The notes beneath the pieces were generated by a model, which was given only the letters and a program-made list of their open reading frames with translations, was not told where the DNA came from and did not search any database. A stretch of 64,000 bases of DNA from positions 62,001 through 126,000 of the forward strand of contig NZ_FONA01000012.1 of NCBI RefSeq assembly GCF_900112795.1, read 5' to 3'. The stretch is from Thermophagus xiamenensis. Lineage in GTDB: Bacteria > Bacteroidota > Bacteroidia > Bacteroidales > Marinilabiliaceae. Shown here piece by piece: positions 10,164 to 17,937 of the stretch. The position numbers and the translations under genes were made by a program. The stretch's first letter is position 1; each line of letters starts with the position of its first letter.

Positions 10164-11474
10164 ATGAAACAACAATTAGAAAAAATAAGAATCTTTCTAT
10201 TAGAAGATATTTGGCGTATTCGGCCCGATGAAACCAGTAGTAAACGCCAATACTGGTTTATTCGTTTATTGCGTATTTTTTCTCTGGCCATACGTCGATT
10301 TGTGGTAGACCAGTGTCAAATAAAGGCTTCAGCTCTTACTTTTTTCTCGCTTCTATCGGTGGTTCCTCTCGTTGCCATGGCGTTTGGCATTGCCAAGGGG
10401 TTCGGTTTTAGAGAAGCTCTGGAACAGGAATTACAAAAACGGTTGGTTGGTCATGAAGAGGTAGTACGCTGGATTGAAGAGTTTGCTCTTGATTATTTGG
10501 ATAATGCCAAAGGGGGAATGATTGCCGGCGTTGGATTCGGTATTTTGCTGTTTCTGGTTATGCGACTTATGAACAGCATTGAGGAATCTTTTAACGACAT
10601 CTGGGATGTTAAAAAGTCTCGGTCGTTGCTTCGAAAATTTAGTGATTATGTTTCTCTGGTATTGGTTGGTATATTGTTGTTGGTAACATCCGGTAGTGTG
10701 GTGGTTTTTATTGCCAACCAGATTCGTAATTTGGGGGTAGTGAGTTATGCCAGTGGCTTTGTTGTTTGGGTTGCACCTTATTTGTTGGTGTGGATTGTTT
10801 TTTCCCTGTTTTTTATGATTATGCCCAATACAAGAGTGAAACCGCTTTCGGCTCTTTTTGGCGGTTTTATTTCAGGAACACTATTCCTGGCGGTTCAATA
10901 TGGTTATATTTACTTCCAGGTAGGTGTATCCCGCTATAATGCCATATATGGTAGTTTTGCGGCATTACCTCTTTTCTTAATATGGATGCAAACCAGTTGG
11001 AATATTGTTCTTTTTGGGGCTGAATTGGCTTTTGCCCATCAAAACGAGCGTCACTTTGAATTTGAGGTTGATACTCGAAATATGAGTATTTATGCACAAA
11101 AATTAGTAAGCATTCTTATTGTCAGAGAGGTGGTAAAAGCTTTTGAACGGCAGGATAATCCACTGACAGTATCGACTTTGGCCGAAAAGCTGAAACTGCC
11201 CATTCGTTTGGTTATTGACCTTATTTATAAGCTTTTTGAGGCCGGAATTTTGATTGATGTGGGTTCCGATTCTAAAGATGATATTAAAGTTATACCGGCA
11301 TATGATATCCATAAAATGACTTTGGCCAATGTGCTTTACCAAATTGAGCACTGCGGCTATTCTGAAACTATTTTGGAAAAAACCGATGCTGTAAACCTTA
11401 TTAAGAAACGTTTTGAACGTTTTGAGCGAATTATTGTGGAATCTCCCTCTAATATCCATCTTAAAGATATTTAA
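10164..11474 (+). CDS. YihY/UPF0761 (BrkB-like) family inner-membrane protein
   Basis: 436 residues. A cytoplasmic N-terminus is followed by the family signature (KASALTFFSLLSVVPLVAMA at ~54-73), six hydrophobic membrane segments between ~residues 60 and 290, and the conserved AxYGSFAALPLFLIWMQTSW segment. The C-terminal ~130 residues are soluble and resemble a winged-helix module (LTVSTLAEKLKLPIRLVIDL), a common extension in Bacteroidota members. The biochemical role of the family is unsettled; the old name ribonuclease BN is wrong. It lies 9 bp after rnpB and may share its transcript. Confidence 0.88.
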   Translation: MKQQLEKIRIFLLEDIWRIRPDETSSKRQYWFIRLLRIFSLAIRRFVVDQCQIKASALTFFSLLSVVPLVAMAFGIAKGFGFREALEQELQKRLVGHEEVVRWIEEFALDYLDNAKGGMIAGVGFGILLFLVMRLMNSIEESFNDIWDVKKSRSLLRKFSDYVSLVLVGILLLVTSGSVVVFIANQIRNLGVVSYASGFVVWVAPYLLVWIVFSLFFMIMPNTRVKPLSALFGGFISGTLFLAVQYGYIYFQVGVSRYNAIYGSFAALPLFLIWMQTSWNIVLFGAELAFAHQNERHFEFEVDTRNMSIYAQKLVSILIVREVVKAFERQDNPLTVSTLAEKLKLPIRLVIDLIYKLFEAGILIDVGSDSKDDIKVIPAYDIHKMTLANVLYQIEHCGYSETILEKTDAVNLIKKRFERFERIIVESPSNIHLKDI

Positions 11475-11837
11475 GAATTTATTTTGAGGCATTTTGCCTG
11501 TAAATCAAGGATTTGGTTAAACTGTTTTTCTTCCTTCTCGCTTTTGCTTGGTGACTTTTATACAGGTTTTTGTTGTGACAATCTTCTTTTGATAGCATCA
11601 TATGTCTGCGTAAAATCAATCCTGTTAAGTAAAATAATTGTGTTTCAATGAGATTTTTTGTGGGGAATAGAGTATATTGTATTTGGGGGTAATATTGAAA
11701 AGGTAACAATTTACGTTTATGAGTATATTGGCAATGAATCGACCAAATTGTCAAAAAAGTTTTAATTAAATGATAAAAGGCAGAAAAAATATATTCATTT
11801 CTGCTAAATTTGCAGGGAATCAAATGTAATACATAAA
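11475..11837. other. Intergenic region upstream of pta
   Basis: 363 bp of AT-rich DNA between the YihY-family gene and pta. I see no convincing gene. An apparent minus-strand frame here is an unlikely protein. The only signal is the candidate promoter box close to pta, listed separately. A long untranslated or regulatory segment cannot be excluded. Confidence 0.6.
11805..11812 (+). promoter_or_regulatory. Candidate -7 box of the pta promoter
   Basis: TAAATTTG matches the Bacteroidota -7 consensus TAnnTTTG exactly and lies 25 bp before the pta start codon, giving a leader of about 19 nt. No good TTTG -33 element is visible at 19-21 bp, so the call rests on the -7 box and its position. Confidence 0.45.
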
Positions 11838-12839
11838 ATGGATATACTAAATAAAATAAAAGCACGAGCTTCTGAAAACAAAAAACGTATTGTACTCCCT
11901 GAAGGAACTGAAGAAAGAACATTAAGAGCAGCAGATGAAGTTATTGAAAAAGGTCTTGCTGATATTATTTTATTGGGCGATCCAAAACAAATTGAGGAGG
12001 AGAGTCGACGGCTGGTATTAAAAAATATTTCACGAGCTCAGGTTTTAGATCCTAAAAAACATCCCCAAAAAGATGAATATATTGATCTTTTAGTGGAGTT
12101 GAGAAAAGCTAAAGGGATGACTCGTGAGGAGGCTTCAAAACTCGTTGAGAATCCACTTTATCTGGCAGTATTGATGATCAAAAGCGGGGATGCCGATGGT
12201 GAAGTAGCAGGTGCCGATAATGCTACAGGCGATGTTTTACGTCCCGCCTTTCAGATTGTAAAGACTAAACCTGGTATAAGTGTTGTTTCAGGTGCTTTTA
12301 TAATGATTCTTCAGGATAAGAATTTTGGAGAGAATGGAATTATGGTGTTTGCGGATGGAGCAGTTCATCCTAATCCCACAGCTGAAGAATTGGCTGAAAT
12401 TGCTGTTACCACAGGGCAAACGACTCGTAATCTTTTGAGTTTTGAACCTCGTATCGCCATGCTCAGCTTTTCTACCAAAGGAAGTGCCAAGCACGAAATG
12501 GTCGATAAGGTTGTTAAAGCCACAGATTTGGCTAAAGAAAAAGACCCCTCTCTTCACCTTGACGGTGAGTTGCAGGTTGATGCAGCCCTGATTCCGGAAA
12601 TTGGAAGAAAGAAAGCCCCGGGTAGTGATATTGCCGGAAATGCTAATGTTTTTATTTTCCCATCTCTGGAAACCGGAAATATCGCCTATAAACTTGTACA
12701 ACGACTGGCTCACGCCGAAGCTGTAGGACCAGTTTTACAAGGAATGGCTGCTCCAATTAATGATTTGTCCAGAGGTTGTTCCGTGAATGATATTGTTAAT
12801 CTGGTTGCTATTACCGCTACTCAAGCAATGGGAAAATAA
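11838..12839 (+). CDS. pta: Phosphate acetyltransferase
   Basis: 333 residues, the length of the short single-domain Pta. It converts acetyl-CoA and phosphate to acetyl phosphate, the first step of acetate formation and ATP recovery with AckA. Family features: KKRIVLPEGTEERTLRAA at ~15-32, GEVAGADNATGDVLRPA (~118-134), the serine-rich SFSTKGSA segment and a GNANVFIFPSLETGNIAYKL C-terminal block. It lacks the N-terminal DRTGG-type regulatory domain of long Pta enzymes. It is first in a same-strand series with hbd-like, ackA, ptb and buk genes and has its own candidate promoter and a terminator just downstream, so it may be a separate transcript. Confidence 0.95.
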   Translation: MDILNKIKARASENKKRIVLPEGTEERTLRAADEVIEKGLADIILLGDPKQIEEESRRLVLKNISRAQVLDPKKHPQKDEYIDLLVELRKAKGMTREEASKLVENPLYLAVLMIKSGDADGEVAGADNATGDVLRPAFQIVKTKPGISVVSGAFIMILQDKNFGENGIMVFADGAVHPNPTAEELAEIAVTTGQTTRNLLSFEPRIAMLSFSTKGSAKHEMVDKVVKATDLAKEKDPSLHLDGELQVDAALIPEIGRKKAPGSDIAGNANVFIFPSLETGNIAYKLVQRLAHAEAVGPVLQGMAAPINDLSRGCSVNDIVNLVAITATQAMGK

Positions 12840-12846
12840 ATTATTG

Positions 12847-12869
12847 GCCGGTATGTACCGGCTTTTTTT
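12847..12869 (+). terminator. Rho-independent terminator after pta
   Basis: Perfect inverted repeat GCCGGTA/TACCGGC around a very short loop, followed by seven T, 8 bp after the pta stop codon. Confidence 0.85.
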
Positions 12870-12901
12870 AAATTCTATAATGATAATAAGCAATTTGAAA
12901 A

Positions 12902-13861
12902 ATGGCTGAAATTGTTGTTGAACCTATTGAAAGATATGCTCTAAGTGCCAAACGGAGGGTTAAAACTCTTTTTTCAAAAATTGGGGTTGTTGGTTGTGGT
13001 AAGGAAGGACAAAACATTGTTCGTATTGCTGCCTGGCATGGAATTGAAGTAGTATTTATTGAATTGAGCGAAGAAAAGATAAAAAATTCGCTTGACAGTA
13101 TTAGTCGTGAACTGGATAATCGTATCGAAAGCTGGGGGTTGACCTCCAGTGAAAAACGGGCCATAATGGGGCGAATAAAAGGATCCCTCGATTTTCAGGA
13201 TCTTGCCGGGTCCGATTTTGTAATTGAAGCAATAAGAGCAGATGAGAAAACAGGTATTCGTAGTATTGATGTACGAAAAGATGTTTTCCATAAAATCGAA
13301 CAGGTCGTTGATCGTGATGCTATTATTGCCACCAATTCTACCACTATCATTATTACTGAACTTGCCAGTGAGTTGAAGTATCCCGACAGGTGTGTTAGCC
13401 TTCATTTTTTTGTTACTTCGCCCGAAGCCAGAATAATTGAAGTGGTTAAAGGCCTTTATACTACTGATGAAGTTTATAAAAAGGTTTGCACTTTTGTTAA
13501 GCTTATAAACAGGGAAGTTATTCCGGTAGAAGAATCGGCCGGACTGGTAAGTATTCGTTTGTTTGTTACTTTGTTAAATGAAGCTTGTGAAACTTTAATG
13601 GAAGGTGTTGCCTCCGCCGAAAATATTGATAAAACCATGATTATAGGTACCGGCATGAGGTATGGTCCCTTTCATATGGCTGATATTATTGGTCTTGACA
13701 AAGTAGAGAAATGGATGGAAAATCTTTATGAAGAGTTTGGGGGGCCCAAATACAAACCTTCACCTCTGATAAAAAGGTTGGTCAGAGCTAAGCGTCTTGG
13801 TGTTCAAACCGGGCAAGGTTTTTTTAAATATGACGCCAATGGTAATAAAATTTCCGAATAA
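12902..13861 (+). CDS. 3-hydroxyacyl-CoA dehydrogenase family protein (3-hydroxybutyryl-CoA dehydrogenase-like)
   Basis: 319 residues. A ~25-residue extension precedes a Rossmann NAD site (GVVGCGKEG). Next come DFVIEA, a TNSTT segment at the catalytic-Ser position, and HFF...IIEV with the family's His and Glu kept 12 residues apart. The C-terminal helical domain (YGPFHMADIIGLD) is typical and the protein ends QTGQGFFKY. Established enzymes reduce acetoacetyl-CoA to 3-hydroxybutyryl-CoA in butyrate formation, which suits the neighbouring ptb/buk genes. Two family positions differ: the NP after HFF is VT, and the Asn of the usual VNR motif is Ile (LVSIR). It may be a divergent enzyme with another substrate. 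Confidence 0.8.
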   Translation: MAEIVVEPIERYALSAKRRVKTLFSKIGVVGCGKEGQNIVRIAAWHGIEVVFIELSEEKIKNSLDSISRELDNRIESWGLTSSEKRAIMGRIKGSLDFQDLAGSDFVIEAIRADEKTGIRSIDVRKDVFHKIEQVVDRDAIIATNSTTIIITELASELKYPDRCVSLHFFVTSPEARIIEVVKGLYTTDEVYKKVCTFVKLINREVIPVEESAGLVSIRLFVTLLNEACETLMEGVASAENIDKTMIIGTGMRYGPFHMADIIGLDKVEKWMENLYEEFGGPKYKPSPLIKRLVRAKRLGVQTGQGFFKYDANGNKISE

Positions 13862-13864
13862 CTT

Positions 13865-14290
13865 AAGTAATATTTATACGGATGAAACGAGCATGGCGAC
13901 TTTTGCAACTAAAAAAGGCAGAAGTGCACAGGCAGAAGGCAGAAGAAGTCAATAGTCATTAGTCATTAGTCATTAGTAAACAGTCATTAGTGTTAATGAA
14001 TTAGTGACTAATCACTAACCACCAATGACTAACCACTAATGACTACCTTTAAGAAGCAATATATCAATGAAGTAAGTAAAATTTATACGAATGAAACGAG
14101 CATGGCGGCTGTTGCCACAAAAGGACATGTATAATAGACAAAGGCAGAAGTGCACAGGCAGAAGGCAGAAGAAGTGATTAGTCATTAGTCAACAAGTGGT
14201 TAGTGTTAAATATCTAGTGACTAACGAACTAATCACTAATGACTGCTTTTAAGAATCAATATATCAATGAAGTAAGTAAATTTTATACGG
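13865..14290 (+). repeat. Dispersed composite repeat, copy B (two tandem units)
   Basis: Fills the whole gap between the hbd-like gene and ackA with two units of about 210 bp. Each has, in order: a leader ending TTTATACG(G/A)ATGAAACG; a ~45-bp module with GCGGCTTTTGCCACAAAAG-type hairpin sequence (diverged in unit 1); the purine-rich AGGCAGAAGTGCACAGGCAG module; and CATTAGT heptamers facing ACTAATG/ACTAACC heptamers, able to form a long hairpin. It ends with the leader module, whose ATG is the ackA start codon. Short ORFs begin at 13882 (26 codons) and 14091 (28 codons). Confidence 0.9.
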
Positions 14291-15523
14291 ATGAAAATAT
14301 TAGTTCTAAACTGCGGTAGTTCTTCAATAAAATATCAGTTGTTCAAAATGGATGACCTCCAGTGGGAGGTTATGGCCAAAGGTGGTGTTGAGAAAGTAGG
14401 GCTTAAAGGTTCCTTTCTTAAGCATGAAAAAGCTTCAGGCGAAAAAGTATTGCTTGAAGGTGAAATCCTTGATCATCAAATCGGAATAGATTATATTCTA
14501 GGTGTTTTAATTAGTGAGAAGCATGGTTGTATTAAAGATCTGGATGAAATTGATGCGGTAGGTCATCGCGTCGTCCATGGTGGTGAGATGTTCAATTCCA
14601 GTGTATTTATTACGGATGAAGTAATTAAAAAAATGGAAGAATGCATCGAGTTGGCGCCATTGCATAATCCGCCCAATCTTAAAGGTATACAAGCAATCTC
14701 TACCTTGCTTCCGGATGTGCCCCAGGTCGGTGTCTTCGATACTGCCTTTCACCAAACCATGCCCAAGCATGCTTTTATGTATGCTATTCCTCAATCTCTT
14801 TATAAGGAATATGGTATTCGACGGTATGGATTTCATGGTACCAGCCATCGTTATGTAAGTCATCGTGCCTGTGAACTGTTGGATTGTGACTATAATACCC
14901 AAAGAATTGTATCGTGTCATTTAGGAAACGGAGCCTCAATAGCGGCCATAAAAAACGGTCAATCGGTAGATACCTCTATGGGCTTTACGCCTATTGAAGG
15001 GCTAATGATGGGCACTCGTTGTGGTGATCTGGATGTCGGAGCGGTGACTTTTATTATGGAAAAGGAAAAAATAGGAACCAGATCGGCTTCTATTTTATTT
15101 AATAAGCATAGTGGGATGCTGGGGGTTACCAACATTTCATCGGATATGAGAGAAATTGAAGAGGCATACGAAAAGGGTGATGAAAACGCTCGCCTGGGGT
15201 TGGAGATGTATTGTTATCGAATTAAAAAATATATTGGTTCTTATGCCGCTGCTATGGGAGGAATTGATATTTTATTGTTTACCGGTGGAATTGGTGAAAA
15301 TGCTGACCTCATTAGAAGTAAAGTATGTGAAAACTTAGATTTCTTAGGAATAAAAATTAATGAATCGAAGAACAAAAATCTTCGTGGTCAGGAAATGGAT
15401 ATTAGCAGTTCGGGAAGCAGGGTAAAGGTAATGGTTGTCCCAACCAATGAAGAATTGGTTATTGCTCAGGATACTAAAGAAATTGTTGAGCAATTGGCCA
15501 ATAGAAAAATTCAAGAACCTTGA
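14291..15523 (+). CDS. ackA: Acetate kinase
   Basis: 410 residues, normal for the family. It interconverts acetyl phosphate + ADP and acetate + ATP. All ASKHA-fold motifs are visible: NCGSSSIKYQLF at ~7-18, GHRVVHGG (~93-100), VFDTAFHQTMP, YGFHGTSHRYV, HLGNGASI, the MGTRCGDLD segment and GGIGEN. With pta it forms the acetate branch of fermentation. The coding start directly abuts repeat copy B: the repeat's TTTATACGG leader supplies all upstream sequence, so promoter and ribosome-binding context must come from repeat DNA. A strong terminator follows. The symbol follows the function; no paralogue is in the window. Confidence 0.96.
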   Translation: MKILVLNCGSSSIKYQLFKMDDLQWEVMAKGGVEKVGLKGSFLKHEKASGEKVLLEGEILDHQIGIDYILGVLISEKHGCIKDLDEIDAVGHRVVHGGEMFNSSVFITDEVIKKMEECIELAPLHNPPNLKGIQAISTLLPDVPQVGVFDTAFHQTMPKHAFMYAIPQSLYKEYGIRRYGFHGTSHRYVSHRACELLDCDYNTQRIVSCHLGNGASIAAIKNGQSVDTSMGFTPIEGLMMGTRCGDLDVGAVTFIMEKEKIGTRSASILFNKHSGMLGVTNISSDMREIEEAYEKGDENARLGLEMYCYRIKKYIGSYAAAMGGIDILLFTGGIGENADLIRSKVCENLDFLGIKINESKNKNLRGQEMDISSSGSRVKVMVVPTNEELVIAQDTKEIVEQLANRKIQEP

Positions 15524-15558
15524 TATTTCCCCGGCTTTAAGGGAAAAAACTAACTATT

Positions 15559-15603
15559 AGAAATAAACCGGGATTTGTTTACCTGGCTCGGTTTATTTCT
15601 TTT
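15559..15603 (+). terminator. Rho-independent terminator after ackA
   Basis: A 12-bp perfect stem AGAAATAAACCG/CGGTTTATTTCT with an ~18-nt loop, followed by TTT, between ackA and ptb. It implies ptb needs its own promoter or read-through. Confidence 0.8.
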
Positions 15604-15617
15604 AAATAGCGTAAAGT

Positions 15618-16514
15618 ATGTTAAAACATCTGTCCGATTTGCATGACCTATTGGATACATCCAGGGCCCCAAAGAAACTTGCTTTGGCAGTATCGCAAGA
15701 TATTTTTTCGTTAAATGCTCTTTACAAAGCTTATAAAGGGGGAATTGTACAACCTATTCTTATTGGTAATCGGGAAGAGACTTTCCAAATCCTGGCTGAG
15801 AAACAGTATGATTTTGGAAATAGTAAATTTATCGAAGAGGATGACCCGGAAAAGTGTGTGGAGATTGCGGTACGGATGGTTCGTAATGGCGAAGCAGATG
15901 TTTTGATGAAAGGGAAAGTTGCTACTCCCGTTTTGTTGCGAGGTGTTTTGAATAGAGATTGGGGGTTGCGTTCCGGACGGTTGTTGTCACACCTGGCGGT
16001 TTTTGAAGTAGCAACCTATCACAAGTTGATTGCGGTTACAGATGTGGCAATGAATATTGCTCCCAATTTACAGGATAAAATAGGAATATTAGAGAATTCG
16101 GTACAGTATTTAAATAAACTTGGCATTAAAAAACCCAAGGTGGCTGTTCTGGGGGCCATTGAAATGGTTAATGAAAATATGCAGGCCACTACAGATGCAG
16201 CTTTACTCAGCAAAATGAATCAGCGAGAACAAATAAAAAATTGTATCGTTGACGGACCACTGGCCTTCGATAATGCGGTTAGTTTCGAAAGTGCCCACCA
16301 TAAAAATATTAAAAGTGAAGTAGCCGGTGATACGGACCTGCTGCTGATGCCAGATATAGAAGTAGGTAATGTTTTGTACAAGAGCCTTGTATTTTTTGCC
16401 CATGCCAAAGTAGCTTCCATTGTTCTTGGAGCTTCAGCCCCTATTGTTCTATCTTCGCGCAGCGATAGTGATGAGAGCAAATATTATAGTATCTTATTGG
16501 CTGCTTTGGCTTAA
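15618..16514 (+). CDS. ptb: Phosphate butyryltransferase
   Basis: 298 residues. It exchanges CoA for phosphate on butyryl-CoA to give butyryl phosphate, the substrate of butyrate kinase. It belongs to the Pta/Ptb superfamily, with GEADVLMKGKVATPVLLRGV (~residues 92-111), the SHLAVFE segment, TDVAMNIAPN, AIEMVNENMQATTDAALL and a closing GASAPIVLSSRSDS block typical of Ptb. Length and motifs separate it from the pta product upstream. The adjacent buk gene, though split off by a repeat, supports the butyryl-CoA assignment. Confidence 0.93.
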   Translation: MLKHLSDLHDLLDTSRAPKKLALAVSQDIFSLNALYKAYKGGIVQPILIGNREETFQILAEKQYDFGNSKFIEEDDPEKCVEIAVRMVRNGEADVLMKGKVATPVLLRGVLNRDWGLRSGRLLSHLAVFEVATYHKLIAVTDVAMNIAPNLQDKIGILENSVQYLNKLGIKKPKVAVLGAIEMVNENMQATTDAALLSKMNQREQIKNCIVDGPLAFDNAVSFESAHHKNIKSEVAGDTDLLLMPDIEVGNVLYKSLVFFAHAKVASIVLGASAPIVLSSRSDSDESKYYSILLAALA

Positions 16515-16529
16515 AAATTAATCCATATA

Positions 16530-16735
16530 AATATTACTTAAGTTATGGGTTGGATGGAACTTAAAGTTGCTAATTAGTGGTTAGTCGTTAGTCATTAGTC
16601 TTTAGTTATTTAGCACTAACCACTAATGACTGTTGACTATTGACTACTTCAGCCTGTGCACTTCTGCCCTGGGCTTTTATACATGTCCTTTTGTGGTAAA
16701 ATTAGTCATGCTCGTTTCAATAAATTAATGTCTAA
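16530..16735 (-). repeat. Dispersed composite repeat, copy C
   Basis: Minus-strand orientation, between ptb and buk. Read on the minus strand it shows TTGAAACGAGCATG (the ATG of the leader is changed), a diverged ACCACAAAAGGACATGTATAAA module, GGGCAGAAGTGCACAGGC, and the CATTAGT/ACTAATG hairpin, then a fragment like the TTTAAGTTCCAT segment of copy F. Its short ORF start is lost. Confidence 0.85.
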
Positions 16736-16753
16736 ATGCACTAATAAATTTTT

Positions 16754-17830
16754 ATGAAGAAATTTAAGATTTTGGTTATTAACCCCGGTTCTACTTCGAC
16801 AAAAATAGCTGTATTCGAGGATATTAAATCTATTCTGCTAAAAACGCTAAGGCATACGCCGGATGAATTATCCAAATTTGAAGATGTACCCAGTCAGTAT
16901 GAATTTAGAAAAGAAGTAATTCTTAATGAACTGAAACTGGCACAGATAGAAATTGAGGATATTGATGCGGTAGTTGGTCGCGGCGGTTTACTTCGTCCTA
17001 TTCCTTCAGGAGTTTATGAAGTAAACGACAAAATGAAGCAAGATTTAAGATATAGTAGTGGAAAACCCCAACATGCCAGTAATCTGGGTGCCTTAATAGC
17101 CGATGATATTGCCAAAAGCTTGCCTGCTGCCAGAGCTTTTATTGCTGACCCGATAGTGGTGGATGAATTACAAGATGTGGCACGGATTACCGGGTTGCCT
17201 GAATTGCCCCGGCAGTCGGTGTTTCATGCACTTAATCAGAAAGCTGTAGCTCGTAATTATGCTCGTTTGGTAGAAAAGAAGTACGAAGATTTAAATCTCA
17301 TTGTTGCCCATTTGGGGGGTGGTATATCTATTGGTGCTCATAAAAAGGGTAGGGTTGTGGATGTCAACAATGCATTGGACGGATATGGACCATTTTCACC
17401 CGAAAGGGCAGGTACTTTACCTTCCGGAGGGCTTGTTGATATGTGTTTTAGCGGGAAATATACCTATGAAGAAATGAAAAAAAAGGTGGTTGGTCATGGT
17501 GGGCTAATGGCTCATTTAGGGACCAATCAGGCGCATGAAGCCGAAGAACGGGCCTTAAACGGCGATAAAAAAGCCGATTTGATACTTCATGCAATGTCAT
17601 ATCAAATAGCCAAAAACATCGGTGCTTGTGTGGCTGTTTTGGAAGGTAAGGTTGATGCAGTATTATTAACCGGAGGGATGGCTCAAAATAAAACCGTAGT
17701 TGGTTACATCCGCAAATACATCGATTGGATAGGCAACATAAAAATTTATCCGGGTGAAGATGAGATGTCGGCCTTAGCTATGAATGCATTAGCTGTCTTA
17801 AAGGGTGAGATGGAGTGCAAAGAATACTAA
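16754..17830 (+). CDS. buk: Butyrate kinase
   Basis: 358 residues, normal length. It transfers phosphate from butyryl phosphate to ADP, yielding ATP and butyrate. Motifs: NPGSTSTKIAVFED near the N-terminus, VVGRGGLLRPIPSGVYEVN, HASNLGALIA, RQSVFHALNQKAVAR, HLGGGISIGAHKKGRVVDVN, GPFSPERAGTLP and GGMAQN. Same ASKHA superfamily as AckA but clearly of the Buk group. The 239 bp upstream is occupied by repeat copy C, then a short unique stretch. A terminator follows. Confidence 0.95.
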   Translation: MKKFKILVINPGSTSTKIAVFEDIKSILLKTLRHTPDELSKFEDVPSQYEFRKEVILNELKLAQIEIEDIDAVVGRGGLLRPIPSGVYEVNDKMKQDLRYSSGKPQHASNLGALIADDIAKSLPAARAFIADPIVVDELQDVARITGLPELPRQSVFHALNQKAVARNYARLVEKKYEDLNLIVAHLGGGISIGAHKKGRVVDVNNALDGYGPFSPERAGTLPSGGLVDMCFSGKYTYEEMKKKVVGHGGLMAHLGTNQAHEAEERALNGDKKADLILHAMSYQIAKNIGACVAVLEGKVDAVLLTGGMAQNKTVVGYIRKYIDWIGNIKIYPGEDEMSALAMNALAVLKGEMECKEY

Positions 17831-17854
17831 TACCTTTATTAAGAAAATACCTTT

Positions 17855-17910
17855 AAAAAAGTTTTCGGATTAGGTTGTGTTGGTCTTTTTCCGGAAACTT
17901 TTTTTATTTT
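17855..17910 (+). terminator. Rho-independent terminator after buk
   Basis: Long stem AAAAAAGTTT(T)CGG / CCG(G)AAACTTTTTT followed by a T-rich run. It lies between buk and the protease gene. Confidence 0.75.
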
Positions 17911-17937
17911 TTCTGCGTTTTAGCTTTAAAATTGAAT

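Noticed and set aside
11479-11922. 147-codon minus-strand frame upstream of pta
   Set aside because: It overlaps the pta start, has an unlikely residue makeup (rich in Phe, Tyr, Leu and Lys) and no recognisable domain or start signal; the region is AT-rich intergenic DNA.
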